NCBI GenBank assembly: GCA_913778495.1
Contig: CAJYVD010000041.1
Span: 1 to 64,000, forward strand
Source: an uncultured Pantoea sp.
GTDB taxonomy: Bacteria; Pseudomonadota; Gammaproteobacteria; Enterobacterales; Enterobacteriaceae
DNA length: 64,000 nucleotides
Direction of reading: 5' to 3'
The stretch's first letter is position 1. The number at the start of each line of letters is the position of its first letter. The translations under genes were made by a program, and so were the position numbers. The notes beneath the pieces were generated by a model. The model was not told where the DNA came from. It saw nothing but the letters and a program-made list of their open reading frames with translations, and made no database searches. Below, piece by piece: positions 53,454-63,716 of the stretch.

Positions 53454-54075
53454 GTTTATTTATCCTGTCGCGCAGTCTATCGCAGGCGTCGATGAGGTCG
53501 GCCGCGGGCCGCTGGTGGGGGATGTGGTCACGGCCGCGGTGATCCTCGATCCGGCGAGGCCGATTGCAGGATTAGCTGACTCAAAAAAACTCTCTGAGAA
53601 ACGCCGCGTGGCGCTGTATGACGAAATCAAGGATAAGGCGCTGGCGTGGTGCATTGGCCGTGCAAACCCGGAAGAGATCGATCGGCTAAACATTCTGCAC
53701 GCCACCCTGTTGGCGATGCAGCGCGCGGTTGCTGGCTTATCCATTACGCCAGATTTCGTTTTAATTGACGGCAATCGCTGTCCGGCACTGGCGATGCCCG
53801 CGCAGGCGGTGGTAAAAGGCGACAGCCTGGTGCAAGAGATCAGCGCCGCGTCTATCCTCGCCAAAGTCACGCGCGATCGTGAAATGGCCGAGCTGGATCG
53901 ATTATTTCCGCAGTATGGCTTTGCCCAGCACAAAGGGTATCCTACCGCGCTGCACCGTGAAAAACTGATGCAGTTCGGTGCGACCCCGCATCACCGTCGC
54001 AGCTTTGCGCCGGTGCGAAACGCGCTGATTGACGCTGAGGTGCTGGCTGCCTCTGAGCCCGCGACGCTTTACTAG
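53446..54075 (+). CDS. rnhB: Ribonuclease HII
   Basis: RNase HII nicks at ribonucleotides embedded in DNA and removes RNA from hybrids. The 209-residue protein has the catalytic start [10 protein letters not shown] (Asp16, Glu17), the [13 protein letters not shown](L)AKVTRD segment and the [10 protein letters not shown] motif. It is about 11 residues longer at the C-terminus than E. coli RnhB. The ATG at 53446 overlaps lpxB; an earlier in-frame codon (53356) lies within lpxB and is rejected. dnaE follows after 27 bases. Confidence 0.96.
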   Translation: MAEFIYPVAQSIAGVDEVGRGPLVGDVVTAAVILDPARPIAGLADSKKLSEKRRVALYDEIKDKALAWCIGRANPEEIDRLNILHATLLAMQRAVAGLSITPDFVLIDGNRCPALAMPAQAVVKGDSLVQEISAASILAKVTRDREMAELDRLFPQYGFAQHKGYPTALHREKLMQFGATPHHRRSFAPVRNALIDAEVLAASEPATLY

Positions 54076-54102
54076 CCTGACGCTGTTTTAACGGAAACTG
54101 AT

Positions 54103-57100
54103 ATGGCTGAACCTCGTTTTATACATCTGCACGTCCACAGTGATTACTCCATGGTTGATGGTTTGGCGAAAACCAAACCGCTGGTAAAAAAAGCCGCGTC
54201 ACTGGGCATGCCTGCTATCGCCATTACGGATTACATGAACCTGTGTGGACTGGTGCGTTTCTACGGCAGCGCCCATGATGCAGGCGTCAAACCGATTGTC
54301 GGCGCGGACTTCCAGGTCGCGAGCGAGCTTATGGGCGATGAACTCACGCCGCTCACCGTGCTGGCAGCCAACAATACGGGTTATCAGAATCTCACTCTGC
54401 TGATTTCCCGTGCCTATCAGCGTGGCTACGGCATTGCCGGACCCATCGTCGATCGCGAGTGGCTGGCTGAACTTAACGAAGGGTTGATTCTGCTGTCGGG
54501 CGGGCGTCGTGGCGACGTCGGTCGCAGCCTGCTGCGTGGCAACGCTGCGCTGGTTGCGCAGTGCCTGAGCTTCTATCAAACCTATTTCCCAAATCGCTAC
54601 TACCTCGAACTCACGCGTACGGGGCGGCCAGACGAAGAAACGTATCTGCATGCAGCAGTAGAACTGGCCGTCGCGCAGGGCGTACCCGTGGTAGCCACCA
54701 ATGACGTTTGCTTCCTGGAACACGATGACTTTGACGCGCACGAGATCCGCGTGGCTATTCACGACGGCTACACGCTCGACGATCCCAAGCGTCCCCGTCA
54801 TTACAGTCCTCAGCAATACTTACGCAGTGAAGCGGAGATGTGCGAGCTGTTTTCGGACATCCCGGAAGCGCTGGAGAACAGCGTAGAGATTGCTAAGCGT
54901 TGTAACGTTACCGTACGCCTTGGCGAATACTTCCTGCCGCAGTTCCCCACCGGCGAAATGTCTACCGAAGATTTTCTGGTGATGAAATCACGTGAAGGTC
55001 TCGAGGAGCGCCTGGCATTTCTCTTCCCGGATGAGCAAGTGCGTGCCGAACGTCGCCCGGAGTATGACGAGCGTCTGGACATTGAACTCAATGTGATTAA
55101 CCAGATGGGCTTCCCCGGCTACTTTTTGATCGTGATGGAGTTTATCCAGTGGTCAAAAGACAACGGCATTCCGGTTGGACCGGGCCGTGGTTCCGGCGCG
55201 GGTTCGCTGGTGGCGTATGCGCTAAAAATCACCGACCTCGATCCGCTGGAATTTGACCTGCTGTTTGAACGCTTCCTCAACCCAGAGCGTGTCTCTATGC
55301 CCGACTTTGACGTCGACTTCTGCATGGAGAAACGCGATCAGGTGATCGATCACGTCGCAGAGATGTACGGGCGTGAAGCGGTATCACAGATCATCACCTT
55401 CGGTACGATGGCGGCGAAGGCGGTAATTCGTGACGTTGGACGCGTGCTGGGGCACCCTTATGGTTTTGTGGATCGTATCTCAAAACTGATCCCGCCCGAT
55501 CCCGGCATGACGCTGGAGAAAGCGTTCCAGGCTGAGCCGCAGCTTCCCGAGATCTATGAGGCAGACGAAGAGGTCAAGGCGCTGATCGACATGGCGCGCA
55601 AGCTGGAAGGCGTCACGCGTAACGCCGGTAAGCACGCGGGTGGGGTCGTTATCGCCCCGACCAAAATTACGGATTTCGCGCCGCTTTACTGCGACGAAAA
55701 CGGTCAGTTCCCGGTTACGCAGTTCGATAAAAACGACGTGGAATATGCCGGACTGGTGAAGTTTGACTTCCTGGGCCTGCGCACGCTGACGATTATCGAC
55801 TGGGCGCTCAAGATGATTAACCCGCGCCGTGAAAAGCAGGGGCTACCGCCGATTGATATTGCCGCCATCCCGCTGGATGACAAGAAAAGTTTCGACATGC
55901 TGCAGCGTTCAGAAACCACGGCGGTGTTCCAGCTTGAATCGCGTGGCATGAAGGATCTGATCAAGCGCCTGAAGCCAGACTGCTTTGAAGACATGATCGC
56001 GCTCGTGGCGCTGTTCCGCCCCGGCCCGCTGCAGTCCGGCATGGTGGATAACTTCATTGACCGTAAGCATGGGCGTGAGGCGATCTCCTATCCTGATATC
56101 CAATGGCAGCATGAGTCTCTGAAGCCGGTACTCGAACCCACGTACGGCATTATCCTGTATCAGGAACAGGTTATGCAGATTGCGCAGGTGCTCTCCGGCT
56201 ATACGCTGGGTGGCGCAGATATGCTGCGTCGCGCAATGGGGAAAAAGAAACCGGAAGAGATGGCCAAACAGCGCTCGGTATTTAAAGACGGCGCGGAAAG
56301 GATGGGCATCGACGGCGAACTGTCGATGAAAATCTTTGACCTGGTTGAGAAGTTTGCGGGATATGGCTTCAATAAATCACACTCGGCGGCCTATGCGCTG
56401 GTTTCCTACCAGACGCTCTGGCTGAAAGCCCACTATCCCGCCGAATTTATGGCCGCGGTCATGACGGCGGATATGGATAATACCGAAAAGGTGGTGGGCC
56501 TGGTGGACGAGTGCTGGCGGATGGGGCTGAAAGTGTTGCCGCCCGACATCAACGCCGGACTTTATCCGTTCCACGTCAATGATGACGGCGAGATCGTGTA
56601 CGGTATCGGCGCAATCAAAGGCGTTGGTGAAGGCCCCATTGAAGCGATCCTTGAGGCGCGTAATCAGGGCGGCTACTTTAAAGAGCTGTTTGATCTCTGC
56701 GCCCGTACGGACACCAAAAAGCTTAATCGCCGCGTCATGGAAAAACTGATCATGTCCGGTGCGTTTGATCGCCTCGGGCCGCACCGCGCAGCGCTGATGA
56801 GTGCGCTGGGCGATGCGCTCAAAGCGGCGGATCAGCATGCCAAAGCGGAAGCGATAGGGCAGGCTGATATGTTTGGCGTGTTGGCGGAAGAGCCTGAGCA
56901 GGTTGAGAAATCCTATGCCAGTATTACGCCGTGGCCTGAACAGGTGCAGTTGGACGGCGAGCGGGAAACGCTGGGTCTTTACCTCACCGGCCATCCGATC
57001 AATCAATATCTGAAAGAAATTGAGCGCTATGTTGGCGGCATGCGCCTGAAAGACATGCATCCAACGGAACGTGGTAAAATCACCGTGGCGGCGGGGCTGG

Positions 57101-57585
57101 TCATCGCTGCCCGCGTGATGGTCACCAAGCGCGGAAACCGAATTGGTATTTGTACGCTGGACGATCGCTCTGGTCGTCTTGAAGTGATGCTATTTACCGA
57201 TGCGTTAGACAAATACCAGCAGTTGCTGGAGAAAGACCGTATCCTGATCGTCAGTGGACAGGTCAGCTTTGATGACTTTAGCGGTGGGCTTAAAATGACC
57301 GCCCGTGAAGTCATGGACATCGACGAAGCGCGGGAAAAATACGCGCGCGGACTTGCTATCTCGCTGACGGACAGGCAAATTGATGACCAGCTTTTAAACC
57401 GTCTCCGCCAGTCTCTGGAGCCGCATCGCTCAGGGACAATTCCGGTGCATCTCTACTATCAGAGAGCAGATGCGCGGGCGAAGCTACGCTTTGGTGCTGC
57501 GTGGCGCATTTCGCCCAGCGATCGTCTACTTAACGATTTACGGTCGTTAGTAGGATCGGAGCAGGTGGAACTGGAGTTTGACTAA
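54103..57585 (+). CDS. dnaE: DNA polymerase III subunit alpha
   Basis: This is the replicative polymerase catalytic subunit. Its 1160 residues equal E. coli DnaE. The N-terminal PHP domain opens [13 protein letters not shown]. The polymerase core contains PDFDVDF with the metal aspartates Asp401 and Asp403, and [16 protein letters not shown] before it. The HhH and OB-fold regions (about 830-1080) and the tau-binding C-terminus follow. It sits between rnhB and accA in the same order as E. coli. Confidence 0.98.
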   Translation: MAEPRFIHLHVHSDYSMVDGLAKTKPLVKKAASLGMPAIAITDYMNLCGLVRFYGSAHDAGVKPIVGADFQVASELMGDELTPLTVLAANNTGYQNLTLLISRAYQRGYGIAGPIVDREWLAELNEGLILLSGGRRGDVGRSLLRGNAALVAQCLSFYQTYFPNRYYLELTRTGRPDEETYLHAAVELAVAQGVPVVATNDVCFLEHDDFDAHEIRVAIHDGYTLDDPKRPRHYSPQQYLRSEAEMCELFSDIPEALENSVEIAKRCNVTVRLGEYFLPQFPTGEMSTEDFLVMKSREGLEERLAFLFPDEQVRAERRPEYDERLDIELNVINQMGFPGYFLIVMEFIQWSKDNGIPVGPGRGSGAGSLVAYALKITDLDPLEFDLLFERFLNPERVSMPDFDVDFCMEKRDQVIDHVAEMYGREAVSQIITFGTMAAKAVIRDVGRVLGHPYGFVDRISKLIPPDPGMTLEKAFQAEPQLPEIYEADEEVKALIDMARKLEGVTRNAGKHAGGVVIAPTKITDFAPLYCDENGQFPVTQFDKNDVEYAGLVKFDFLGLRTLTIIDWALKMINPRREKQGLPPIDIAAIPLDDKKSFDMLQRSETTAVFQLESRGMKDLIKRLKPDCFEDMIALVALFRPGPLQSGMVDNFIDRKHGREAISYPDIQWQHESLKPVLEPTYGIILYQEQVMQIAQVLSGYTLGGADMLRRAMGKKKPEEMAKQRSVFKDGAERMGIDGELSMKIFDLVEKFAGYGFNKSHSAAYALVSYQTLWLKAHYPAEFMAAVMTADMDNTEKVVGLVDECWRMGLKVLPPDINAGLYPFHVNDDGEIVYGIGAIKGVGEGPIEAILEARNQGGYFKELFDLCARTDTKKLNRRVMEKLIMSGAFDRLGPHRAALMSALGDALKAADQHAKAEAIGQADMFGVLAEEPEQVEKSYASITPWPEQVQLDGERETLGLYLTGHPINQYLKEIERYVGGMRLKDMHPTERGKITVAAGLVIAARVMVTKRGNRIGICTLDDRSGRLEVMLFTDALDKYQQLLEKDRILIVSGQVSFDDFSGGLKMTAREVMDIDEAREKYARGLAISLTDRQIDDQLLNRLRQSLEPHRSGTIPVHLYYQRADARAKLRFGAAWRISPSDRLLNDLRSLVGSEQVELEFD

Positions 57586-57597
57586 AACAGGAACATT

Positions 57598-58557
57598 ATG
57601 AGTCTTAATTACCTGGATTTTGAACAGCCTATCGCTGAACTGGAAGCGAAAATTGATTCGCTGAAGTCTATTGGCCGTTCGGATGAAAAACACGATATTA
57701 ATCTGGATGAAGAAGTGCAGCGTCTGCGCGAGAAGAGCGTGGAGCTGACCCGTAAAATCTTCTCGGACTTAGGAGCATGGCAGGTTGCGCAGCTTGCGCG
57801 CCATCCGCTGCGCCCTTACACGCTGGATTATGTTCGTCACGCATTTGATGAATTTGACGAGCTGGCAGGTGACCGCGCCTATGCCGACGACAAAGCGATT
57901 GTCGGAGGCATTGCGCGCCTTGACGGCCGTCCGGTGATGATCATTGGTCATCAAAAAGGCCGTGAAACCAAAGAGAAAATTCGTCGTAACTTTGGGATGC
58001 CTGCGCCAGAAGGGTATCGTAAAGCGCTGCGCCTGATGGAAATGGCCGAGCGCTTTAAGATGCCGCTGATCACCTTCATTGACACCCCAGGCGCCTATCC
58101 AGGCGTTGGCGCGGAAGAGCGCGGTCAGTCTGAGGCCATCGCGCGCAACCTGCGTGAAATGTCGGGCCTGAAAATTCCGGTCATCTGCACCGTGATCGGC
58201 GAGGGCGGCTCCGGCGGCGCGCTGGCCATTGGCGTGGGCGACAAAGTGAACATGCTGCAATACAGCACCTATTCGGTCATTTCGCCGGAAGGCTGTGCGT
58301 CGATTCTGTGGAAAAGTGCCGACAAAGCACCGCTGGCGGCAGAAGCGATGGGCATCACGGCTGAGCGTCTGAAAGAGCTGAAGCTGATTGATTCCATCGT
58401 ACCGGAGCCACTGGGCGGTGCGCACCGTCATCCGGTTGATATGGCAGCATCACTGAAAAATCAGCTGCTGTCTGACCTCGCAGAGCTGGATGGCTTGAGC
58501 ACTGACGAGCTGCTCGACCGCCGCTATCAGCGTCTGATGAGCTACGGCTACGCCTGA
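57598..58557 (+). CDS. accA: Acetyl-CoA carboxylase carboxyltransferase subunit alpha
   Basis: AccA with AccD transfers carboxyl from biotin to acetyl-CoA, forming malonyl-CoA. The 319 residues equal E. coli length. The crotonase-like core shows [18 protein letters not shown] and [15 protein letters not shown], the oxyanion-hole and CoA region. It starts 12 bases after dnaE and is closed by a strong terminator, making it the last gene of the supercluster that begins with dxr. Confidence 0.98.
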   Translation: MSLNYLDFEQPIAELEAKIDSLKSIGRSDEKHDINLDEEVQRLREKSVELTRKIFSDLGAWQVAQLARHPLRPYTLDYVRHAFDEFDELAGDRAYADDKAIVGGIARLDGRPVMIIGHQKGRETKEKIRRNFGMPAPEGYRKALRLMEMAERFKMPLITFIDTPGAYPGVGAEERGQSEAIARNLREMSGLKIPVICTVIGEGGSGGALAIGVGDKVNMLQYSTYSVISPEGCASILWKSADKAPLAAEAMGITAERLKELKLIDSIVPEPLGGAHRHPVDMAASLKNQLLSDLAELDGLSTDELLDRRYQRLMSYGYA

Positions 58558-58579
58558 TATCGCGGCGCAGCCATTGACT

Positions 58580-58603
58580 AAGCGGACTTCGGTCCGCTTT
58601 TTT
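58580..58603 (+). terminator. Terminator after accA
   Basis: AGCGGAC-TTCG-GTCCGCT (58581-58598), a UUCG tetraloop hairpin followed by six T. Confidence 0.92.
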
Positions 58604-58717
58604 ATTGCCGCAATCCATTATTTTTCCCGAAAAGGGCAACAGCAGAGCATTCCAGGTCTGCGCTGCGCCACATTTCGCTATCCTTATTCAGTGCCACAAC
58701 ACCACAGGAGGTGAGCA

Positions 58718-60868
58718 TTGAATATCATTGCAATCATGGGACCGCACGGCGCGTTCTACAAAGATGAACCCATTCGTGAACTGGATGCTGCGCTAACGCT
58801 ACAGGGCTTTCAGACGGTTTACCCCAGTAATGCCAGCGACCTACTCAAGCTGATTGAACACAATCCGCGTATTTGTGGCGTGATTTTTGACTGGGATGAC
58901 TACAGCCTCGCGCTGTGTAGCGACATTAATCAACTCAATGAATCGCTCCCGCTTTATGCGTTCATCAATACTCACTCGCAGATGGACGTCAGCATCAATG
59001 AAATGCGCATGGCGCTGCACTTTTTTGAATACACGCTCAACGCTGCGGATGACATTGCGCTCCATATCCGTCAGTACACCGATGAATACATCGAGAAAAT
59101 CATGCCGCCGCTCACCCGAGCGCTCTTCACTTATGTGAAAGAGGGCAAATATACGTTTTGCACGCCGGGTCACATGGGCGGGACGGCATTCCAGAAAAGT
59201 CCGGTCGGCAGTCTGTTTTACGACTTTTTTGGCGCAAACGCGCTGAAAGCGGATGTCTCGATTTCCGTCACTGAATTGGGCTCGCTGCTGGATCATACCG
59301 GCCCGCATCTGGAAGCCGAAGAGTATATTGCCCGCACCTTTGGTGCCGAGCAGAGCTACATGGTTACCAACGGCACCTCAACCTCGAACAAGATTGTTGG
59401 TATGTACGCCGCGCCTGCCGGTAGCACCGTATTGATTGACCGCAATTGCCATAAATCGCTGACGCACCTGCTGATGATGAGCGACATCGTGCCTGTGTGG
59501 CTCAAACCCACGCGCAATGCGCTGGGCATCTTGGGCGGCATACCTCAGCGGGAATTTACGCGCGACAGCATTCAGCAAAAGGTGGATAGCACGCCGCGCG
59601 CCAGCTGGCCGGTACACGCGGTAATCACTAACTCCACCTACGACGGCCTGCTGTATAACACCGAATTTATCAAAAAGACGCTCGACGTGGCCTCCATTCA
59701 TTTCGATTCCGCATGGGTGCCTTACACCAATTTCCATCCGATTTATGCCGGAAAGAGCGGTATGAGCGGCGATCGCGTTCCCGGTAAAGTGTTCTACGAG
59801 ACGCAATCCACGCACAAATTGCTGGCGGCGTTTTCGCAGGCCTCGCTGATCCACATTAAAGGCGACTACGATCACGACACTTTCAACGAAGCCTATATGA
59901 TGCACACCACCACGTCGCCGAGCTACGGTATTGTCTCGTCTATCGAGATGGCGGCGGCGATGCTGCGCGGAAATCCGGGCAAGCGCTTAATCAACCGTTC
60001 TGTGGAGCGGGCGCTCCATTTTCGCCGGGAGATCCAGCGTCTGCGTGAAGAGTGTGAGGGCTGGTTCTTTGATATCTGGCAGCCTGAGCAAATAGACGAA
60101 GCGGAATGCTGGCCAATTCAGCCGGGCGACGAAGCGTGGCACGGATTTAAGCAGGCCGATCGCGATCATATGTATCTCGATCCCATTAAAGTCACCATTC
60201 TCACGCCGGGCATGAGTGAGCTGGGCGACATGGCACAAGAGGGGATCCCCGCAGCGCTGGTGGCGAAGTTCCTCGATCAGCGCGGGATCGTGGTGGAAAA
60301 AACCGGCCCGTATAACCTGTTATTCCTGTTTAGCATCGGCATTGATAAAACCAAAGCGATGAGCGTGCTGCGTGGACTGACCGAATTTAAACGCGCCTAC
60401 GATCTTAATCTGCGGGTTAAAAATATGCTGCCGGATCTGTATGCCGAGGATCCCGACTTCTATCGCACGATGCGTATCCAAACGCTGGCGCAGGGCATTC
60501 ATCAGTTGATCATGCAGCACGACCTGCCGCGCCTGATGTTGAAAGCGTTTGACGTCTTACCCGAAGCTAAAATGACGCCGCACCAGGCGTTCCAGCGTCA
60601 AGTGCAAGGGCAGGTAGAAACCGTGGAACTGCGCGAGCTGGTAGGGCGCGTGTCAGCCAATATGATCCTGCCGTATCCACCGGGCGTGCCGCTGGTTATG
60701 CCAGGTGAGGTGATCACCGAGCAGAGCCGAGCCGTGCTGGATTTCCTGCTGATGCTGTGCACTATCGGACGACACTATCCGGGCTTTGAAACGGACATTC
60801 ATGGCACCACACTCACCGACGATGGGCGCTATCTGGTGCGCGTGCTGCGTGAAGAGAATACAGAATAA
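58718..60868 (+). CDS. ldcC: Constitutive-type lysine decarboxylase
   Basis: LdcC decarboxylates lysine to cadaverine. The 716-residue fold-type I PLP enzyme has an N-terminal wing (response-regulator-like) domain, the core with STHKLLAAFSQ (PLP Lys367) and a C-terminal domain. Its position between accA and yaeR is that of E. coli ldcC rather than the acid-induced cadA. The start is TTG 58718 with a perfect AGGAGGTGA upstream. Without cadB next to it, it is probably metabolic rather than part of an antiporter system. Confidence 0.93.
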   Translation: MNIIAIMGPHGAFYKDEPIRELDAALTLQGFQTVYPSNASDLLKLIEHNPRICGVIFDWDDYSLALCSDINQLNESLPLYAFINTHSQMDVSINEMRMALHFFEYTLNAADDIALHIRQYTDEYIEKIMPPLTRALFTYVKEGKYTFCTPGHMGGTAFQKSPVGSLFYDFFGANALKADVSISVTELGSLLDHTGPHLEAEEYIARTFGAEQSYMVTNGTSTSNKIVGMYAAPAGSTVLIDRNCHKSLTHLLMMSDIVPVWLKPTRNALGILGGIPQREFTRDSIQQKVDSTPRASWPVHAVITNSTYDGLLYNTEFIKKTLDVASIHFDSAWVPYTNFHPIYAGKSGMSGDRVPGKVFYETQSTHKLLAAFSQASLIHIKGDYDHDTFNEAYMMHTTTSPSYGIVSSIEMAAAMLRGNPGKRLINRSVERALHFRREIQRLREECEGWFFDIWQPEQIDEAECWPIQPGDEAWHGFKQADRDHMYLDPIKVTILTPGMSELGDMAQEGIPAALVAKFLDQRGIVVEKTGPYNLLFLFSIGIDKTKAMSVLRGLTEFKRAYDLNLRVKNMLPDLYAEDPDFYRTMRIQTLAQGIHQLIMQHDLPRLMLKAFDVLPEAKMTPHQAFQRQVQGQVETVELRELVGRVSANMILPYPPGVPLVMPGEVITEQSRAVLDFLLMLCTIGRHYPGFETDIHGTTLTDDGRYLVRVLREENTE

Positions 60869-60943
60869 CTTCAGATGTTTGCCTCTTTTCAGCGCCGCGC
60901 TGAACGCGTAGGGTAGGCGGCTGACAAGACATTGGGAGCCGCT

Positions 60944-61333
60944 ATGCTGCAACTGCAAAAGATCCACCACATCGCCATCATCGCCACCGACTATGCGCGC
61001 AGTAAGGCCTTTTATTGTGACGTGCTGGGCTTTACGTTACTGGGTGAGTATTACCGCGTCGAGCGTGACTCCTGGAAAGGCGATTTGGCACTGCGGGGTG
61101 AATACACGATCGAGCTGTTTTCATTTCCGACGCCACCGCCGCGCGTCAGCGGGCCGGAAGCCTGTGGCTTGCGCCATTTGGCCTTTAGCGTCGAGGATGT
61201 TGCGCAGTCGGTGGCGGCGCTGGCAGACAAAGGCGTCATCTGCGAGCCTATCCGCATTGATGACCTCACCGGCAAGGCGTGCACCTTTTTCCGCGATCCA
61301 GACGGTTTGCCGCTGGAGCTTTATCAGGCGTAA
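60944..61333 (+). CDS. yaeR: VOC family protein YaeR (glyoxalase-like)
   Basis: A 129-residue single vicinal-oxygen-chelate domain, the same length as E. coli YaeR. Putative metal ligands are His8/His9 (KIHHIAI), Glu57 (TIELF), His78 (LRHLAFSV) and Glu125 (PLELYQ). The substrate is unknown; glyoxalase-like or thiol-related roles are possible. The ATG at 60944 has TGGGAG at good spacing, preferred to a codon four residues earlier. It precedes tilS on the same strand. Confidence 0.92.
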   Translation: MLQLQKIHHIAIIATDYARSKAFYCDVLGFTLLGEYYRVERDSWKGDLALRGEYTIELFSFPTPPPRVSGPEACGLRHLAFSVEDVAQSVAALADKGVICEPIRIDDLTGKACTFFRDPDGLPLELYQA

Positions 61334-61387
61334 AATAGCGCCCGCTGCGAGTCGCAATCAGGCGGCTTGCCCTGATGGAACGTGCGC

Positions 61388-62704
61388 ATGTCCTTCTCTC
61401 ACCTTGCCTCTCTGCTGCCGCCGGACGCCCATTGCGTGGTGGCCTTTAGCGGCGGACTTGATTCCACGGTATTACTGCATCAGCTGGTCAGCTGGCAGCG
61501 TCAGCAGCCGCAGCTACGGGTGCGCGCCCTGCACGTTCACCATGGCTTGAGCCCCAACGCAGACCGCTGGGCTGTGCACTGCCAGCAGGTGTGTCAGGCA
61601 TGGCATCTCGCCTGTGATGTCCTTTACGTGCAGCTTGATGCCAAAATGCAGGGCATTGAGGCGGCCGCGCGCGAGGCGCGCTATCAGGCGCTGCGGGAAC
61701 AGTTGCAACCCGGTGAGCGCTTACTTACCGCTCAGCATCTGGACGATCAGTGTGAAACGCTGCTGTTAGCCCTTAAGCGCGGCAGCGGTCCGGCGGGATT
61801 GGCGGCGATGCCAGCCCAGCGTGAGCTGCACGGTTTTTGGCATCTGCGACCGCTGCTGCAGACATCCCGTGCGCAGCTCGAGGCTTACGCCGCCGCGCAC
61901 CAGCTGCGCTGGATTGAGGATGAGAGCAACGGCGATAGCCGCTTCGATCGCAACTTTTTGCGCCTGCATATCTTGCCGCTGCTGCAGGCGCGCTGGCCGC
62001 ATTTCAGTCGCGCGAGCGCCCGCAGCGCAGCGCTGTGTGCCGAACAAGAACAGCTGCTGGATGAACTGCTTGCCGAGCAGCTGGCAGAACTGTGCGATGC
62101 GCACGGCGCGCTGGCGTTTCATCCGCTGCTAACGGTTAGCGAAGCGCGACGACACGCGCTGCTGCGGCGCTGGATCGCGCAACAAGGCGGCGCCATGCCG
62201 TCACGCGAAGCGTTGAAACGCATTACCACAGAGGTGATGCAAAGCCGCGAAGATGCTAATCCTTGCCTGCGCTTCGGCACGTTTACGCTGCGGCGTTATC
62301 GCCAGCGGCTCTACTGGCTGCCGCCGCAGCCGTCATTGCGTGAGTATGTGCTTACATGGCATATCAGTGAAGCACCGCTGCGTTTACCGGATGGATTAGG
62401 GCAACTTTACGCGAGCCACGAAGCAGGCGAACTGCGGCTACCGACGCCGGACGAGGTGGTGACGATTCGCTTCGCGGCGCACGGCTATTACCATTTGCAG
62501 GGACGTGCCGGTGGGCGAGAGATGAAAAAGCTCTGGCAGGAGCTGGGCGTACCGCCCTGGCAGCGGGAGCGCACGCCCCTGATTTACTACAATCAAACAT
62601 TGATTGCCGCGCCGGGAGTGTTTGTTACACGGGAAGGTGCCGCGCCTCAAGGGTCGGCGGGCTGGCAGGCTATCTGGTTACCTCAACACCAGGAGCATGT
62701 ATGA
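61388..62704 (+). CDS. tilS: tRNA(Ile)-lysidine synthetase
   Basis: TilS converts the wobble cytidine of tRNA(Ile2) (CAU) to lysidine, essential for AUA decoding. The 438-residue protein has the PP-loop ATPase motif SGGLDS (21-26), the HHGLSPNAD segment, AQHLDDQCETLLL and a C-terminal substrate-binding domain (GREMKKLWQELGVPPWQR). The start is ATG 61388 (GGAA seven bases upstream); a GTG two codons earlier is the alternative. The stop overlaps the cytochrome gene by four bases, which is not the case in E. coli. Confidence 0.95.
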   Translation: MSFSHLASLLPPDAHCVVAFSGGLDSTVLLHQLVSWQRQQPQLRVRALHVHHGLSPNADRWAVHCQQVCQAWHLACDVLYVQLDAKMQGIEAAAREARYQALREQLQPGERLLTAQHLDDQCETLLLALKRGSGPAGLAAMPAQRELHGFWHLRPLLQTSRAQLEAYAAAHQLRWIEDESNGDSRFDRNFLRLHILPLLQARWPHFSRASARSAALCAEQEQLLDELLAEQLAELCDAHGALAFHPLLTVSEARRHALLRRWIAQQGGAMPSREALKRITTEVMQSREDANPCLRFGTFTLRRYRQRLYWLPPQPSLREYVLTWHISEAPLRLPDGLGQLYASHEAGELRLPTPDEVVTIRFAAHGYYHLQGRAGGREMKKLWQELGVPPWQRERTPLIYYNQTLIAAPGVFVTREGAAPQGSAGWQAIWLPQHQEHV

Positions 62705-63012
62705 TCACGCGGGCATTAGCATGGGCGATACTCAGCGCGTCGCTGCCGGTTTTGGCCGACGGTGCAGCTTCTGCGGGGGCAGAGAAAGCGGCCCGCTGCG
62801 TAGCTTGTCACGGTGCCGAGGGCAAAAGTGCGGTACCGCTCTATCCGCATCTGGCGGGACAAAACGCGCCTTATCTGCGTCATGCGCTACAAGCGTATAA
62901 AAATGGCGAGCGCAACGGCGGTCAGGCAGAGGTGATGAAGGCGTTTGTCGCCGGATTAAGTGATGAGGATATGGAAGATTTATCAGCGTATTACGCGGCG
63001 ATGAAGCCTTGA
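62701..63012 (+). CDS. Small periplasmic c-type cytochrome (class I)
   Basis: A 103-residue precursor with a signal peptide (cleavage after Ala19, PVLA-DGAAS) and one haem site Cys33-Val-Ala-Cys36-His37. The likely axial ligand is Met79 (EVMKAF) or a nearby methionine, and the helix AGLSDEDMEDLSAYYAAM is typical of cytochrome c553/c4-like domains. The ATGA overlap with tilS implies coupled translation. E. coli K-12 has no gene here. Redox partner unknown; it could donate to a terminal oxidase or a periplasmic dehydrogenase. Haem attachment would need the Ccm system. Confidence 0.88.
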   Translation: MITRALAWAILSASLPVLADGAASAGAEKAARCVACHGAEGKSAVPLYPHLAGQNAPYLRHALQAYKNGERNGGQAEVMKAFVAGLSDEDMEDLSAYYAAMKP

Positions 63013-63018
63013 GGGAGA

Positions 63019-63041
63019 AGGCGGGAAGGGGCTTCCCGCCT
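63019..63041. terminator. Hairpin between the cytochrome gene and rof
   Basis: A perfect ten-base stem AGGCGGGAAG-GGG-CTTCCCGCCT between the converging genes. Neither strand has a T-run after it, so it is at best a weak or processed 3' end. Confidence 0.5.
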
Positions 63042-63048
63042 GAAGGCG

Positions 63049-63312
63049 CTACTCGTCTTCGCTGACGATAACGGTGCCAAGCTCAGGGTGGCTAAAGCTG
63101 GCGATGTGGTCGAGACGCAGCTCACGGGATTCGCCGGAGAGATCAACCTGCAGGTACTCAACATTTTTCCGTGAGACCATATCAACGGCTTTGGCCTCAA
63201 GCCGACTGCCGTTTTTTAACTCCAGCTTCAGCGTCCAGTGTCTTTGGCAGGCGAGTTCAAGGTTGTCGTAGTCATCGCAATTGATGGGTTTATAAGCTTC
63301 ATTCGTCAACAT
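63049..63312 (-). CDS. rof: Rho-binding antiterminator Rof (YaeO)
   Basis: Rof binds Rho and blocks its RNA loading, reducing Rho-dependent termination. The 87 residues align with E. coli Rof (84): [28 protein letters not shown] and [15 protein letters not shown] are conserved, forming a small Sm-like beta-barrel. The ATG at 63312 lies inside the end of yaeP, a 14-base overlap, so the two are coupled. Confidence 0.95.
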   Translation of the reverse strand: MLTNEAYKPINCDDYDNLELACQRHWTLKLELKNGSRLEAKAVDMVSRKNVEYLQVDLSGESRELRLDHIASFSHPELGTVIVSEDE

Positions 63313-63499
63313 AGTCGCTCACCAATAAGTTTGCAGCAGCGTAGGCTGCTTGTTCCCTGACAGAAGAGTTTAGCGCAGAATTAGCGGCAATATCATTCAG
63401 TGCATTCAGCGCGCAGCCAATTGCGTCTGGCACATAACCCAGATCGCCACTGCCGATTTCGGCATATTTCTGGCGAACTAACTCACAATACTTTTGCAC
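63299..63499 (-). CDS. yaeP: UPF0253 family protein YaeP
   Basis: A 66-residue helical protein matching E. coli YaeP in length and sequence ([24 protein letters not shown] and [14 protein letters not shown]). The start is GTG 63499, five bases after a GGAGG; a second GTG two codons earlier (63505) lies on the ribosome binding site. Upstream of rof and overlapping it by 14 bases. No function is established. Confidence 0.92.
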   Translation of the reverse strand: MQKYCELVRQKYAEIGSGDLGYVPDAIGCALNALNDIAANSALNSSVREQAAYAAANLLVSDYVDE

Positions 63500-63505
63500 A
63501 TACAC

Positions 63506-63716
63506 CTCCTCAGCAGAGCATAAATACTCTGGTTGACTCGCGACTATATCACAGGATTTTTATGGAAATCAGCCAGCACATCGGCGCAGCACGCGAAGAA
63601 AAAAGGGCAATGGCCGCCGGGCGCGATACCGCGAAGCGGCGAGGACGTGCCAAAAAGGAGAAAATAATGAAAAGGGGAGTTTGCGGCAACGTGCTTCGCG
63701 CGTGGGCAGGCACAGT
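63506..63716 (+). other. yaeP-arfB spacer lacking yaeQ
   Basis: About 210 bases separate yaeP and arfB; E. coli has yaeQ (about 180 codons) here. A short plus-strand frame of 53 codons (63562-63723) opens after AGGATTTTT and encodes a very basic peptide, but it overlaps the arfB start and resembles no family I know, so I do not call it a gene. Confidence 0.45.

Noticed and set aside
58718-60868. Inducible lysine decarboxylase cadA
   Set aside because: No cadB or cadC nearby, and the accA-yaeR position is that of ldcC; sequence alone does not separate the paralogues with certainty.
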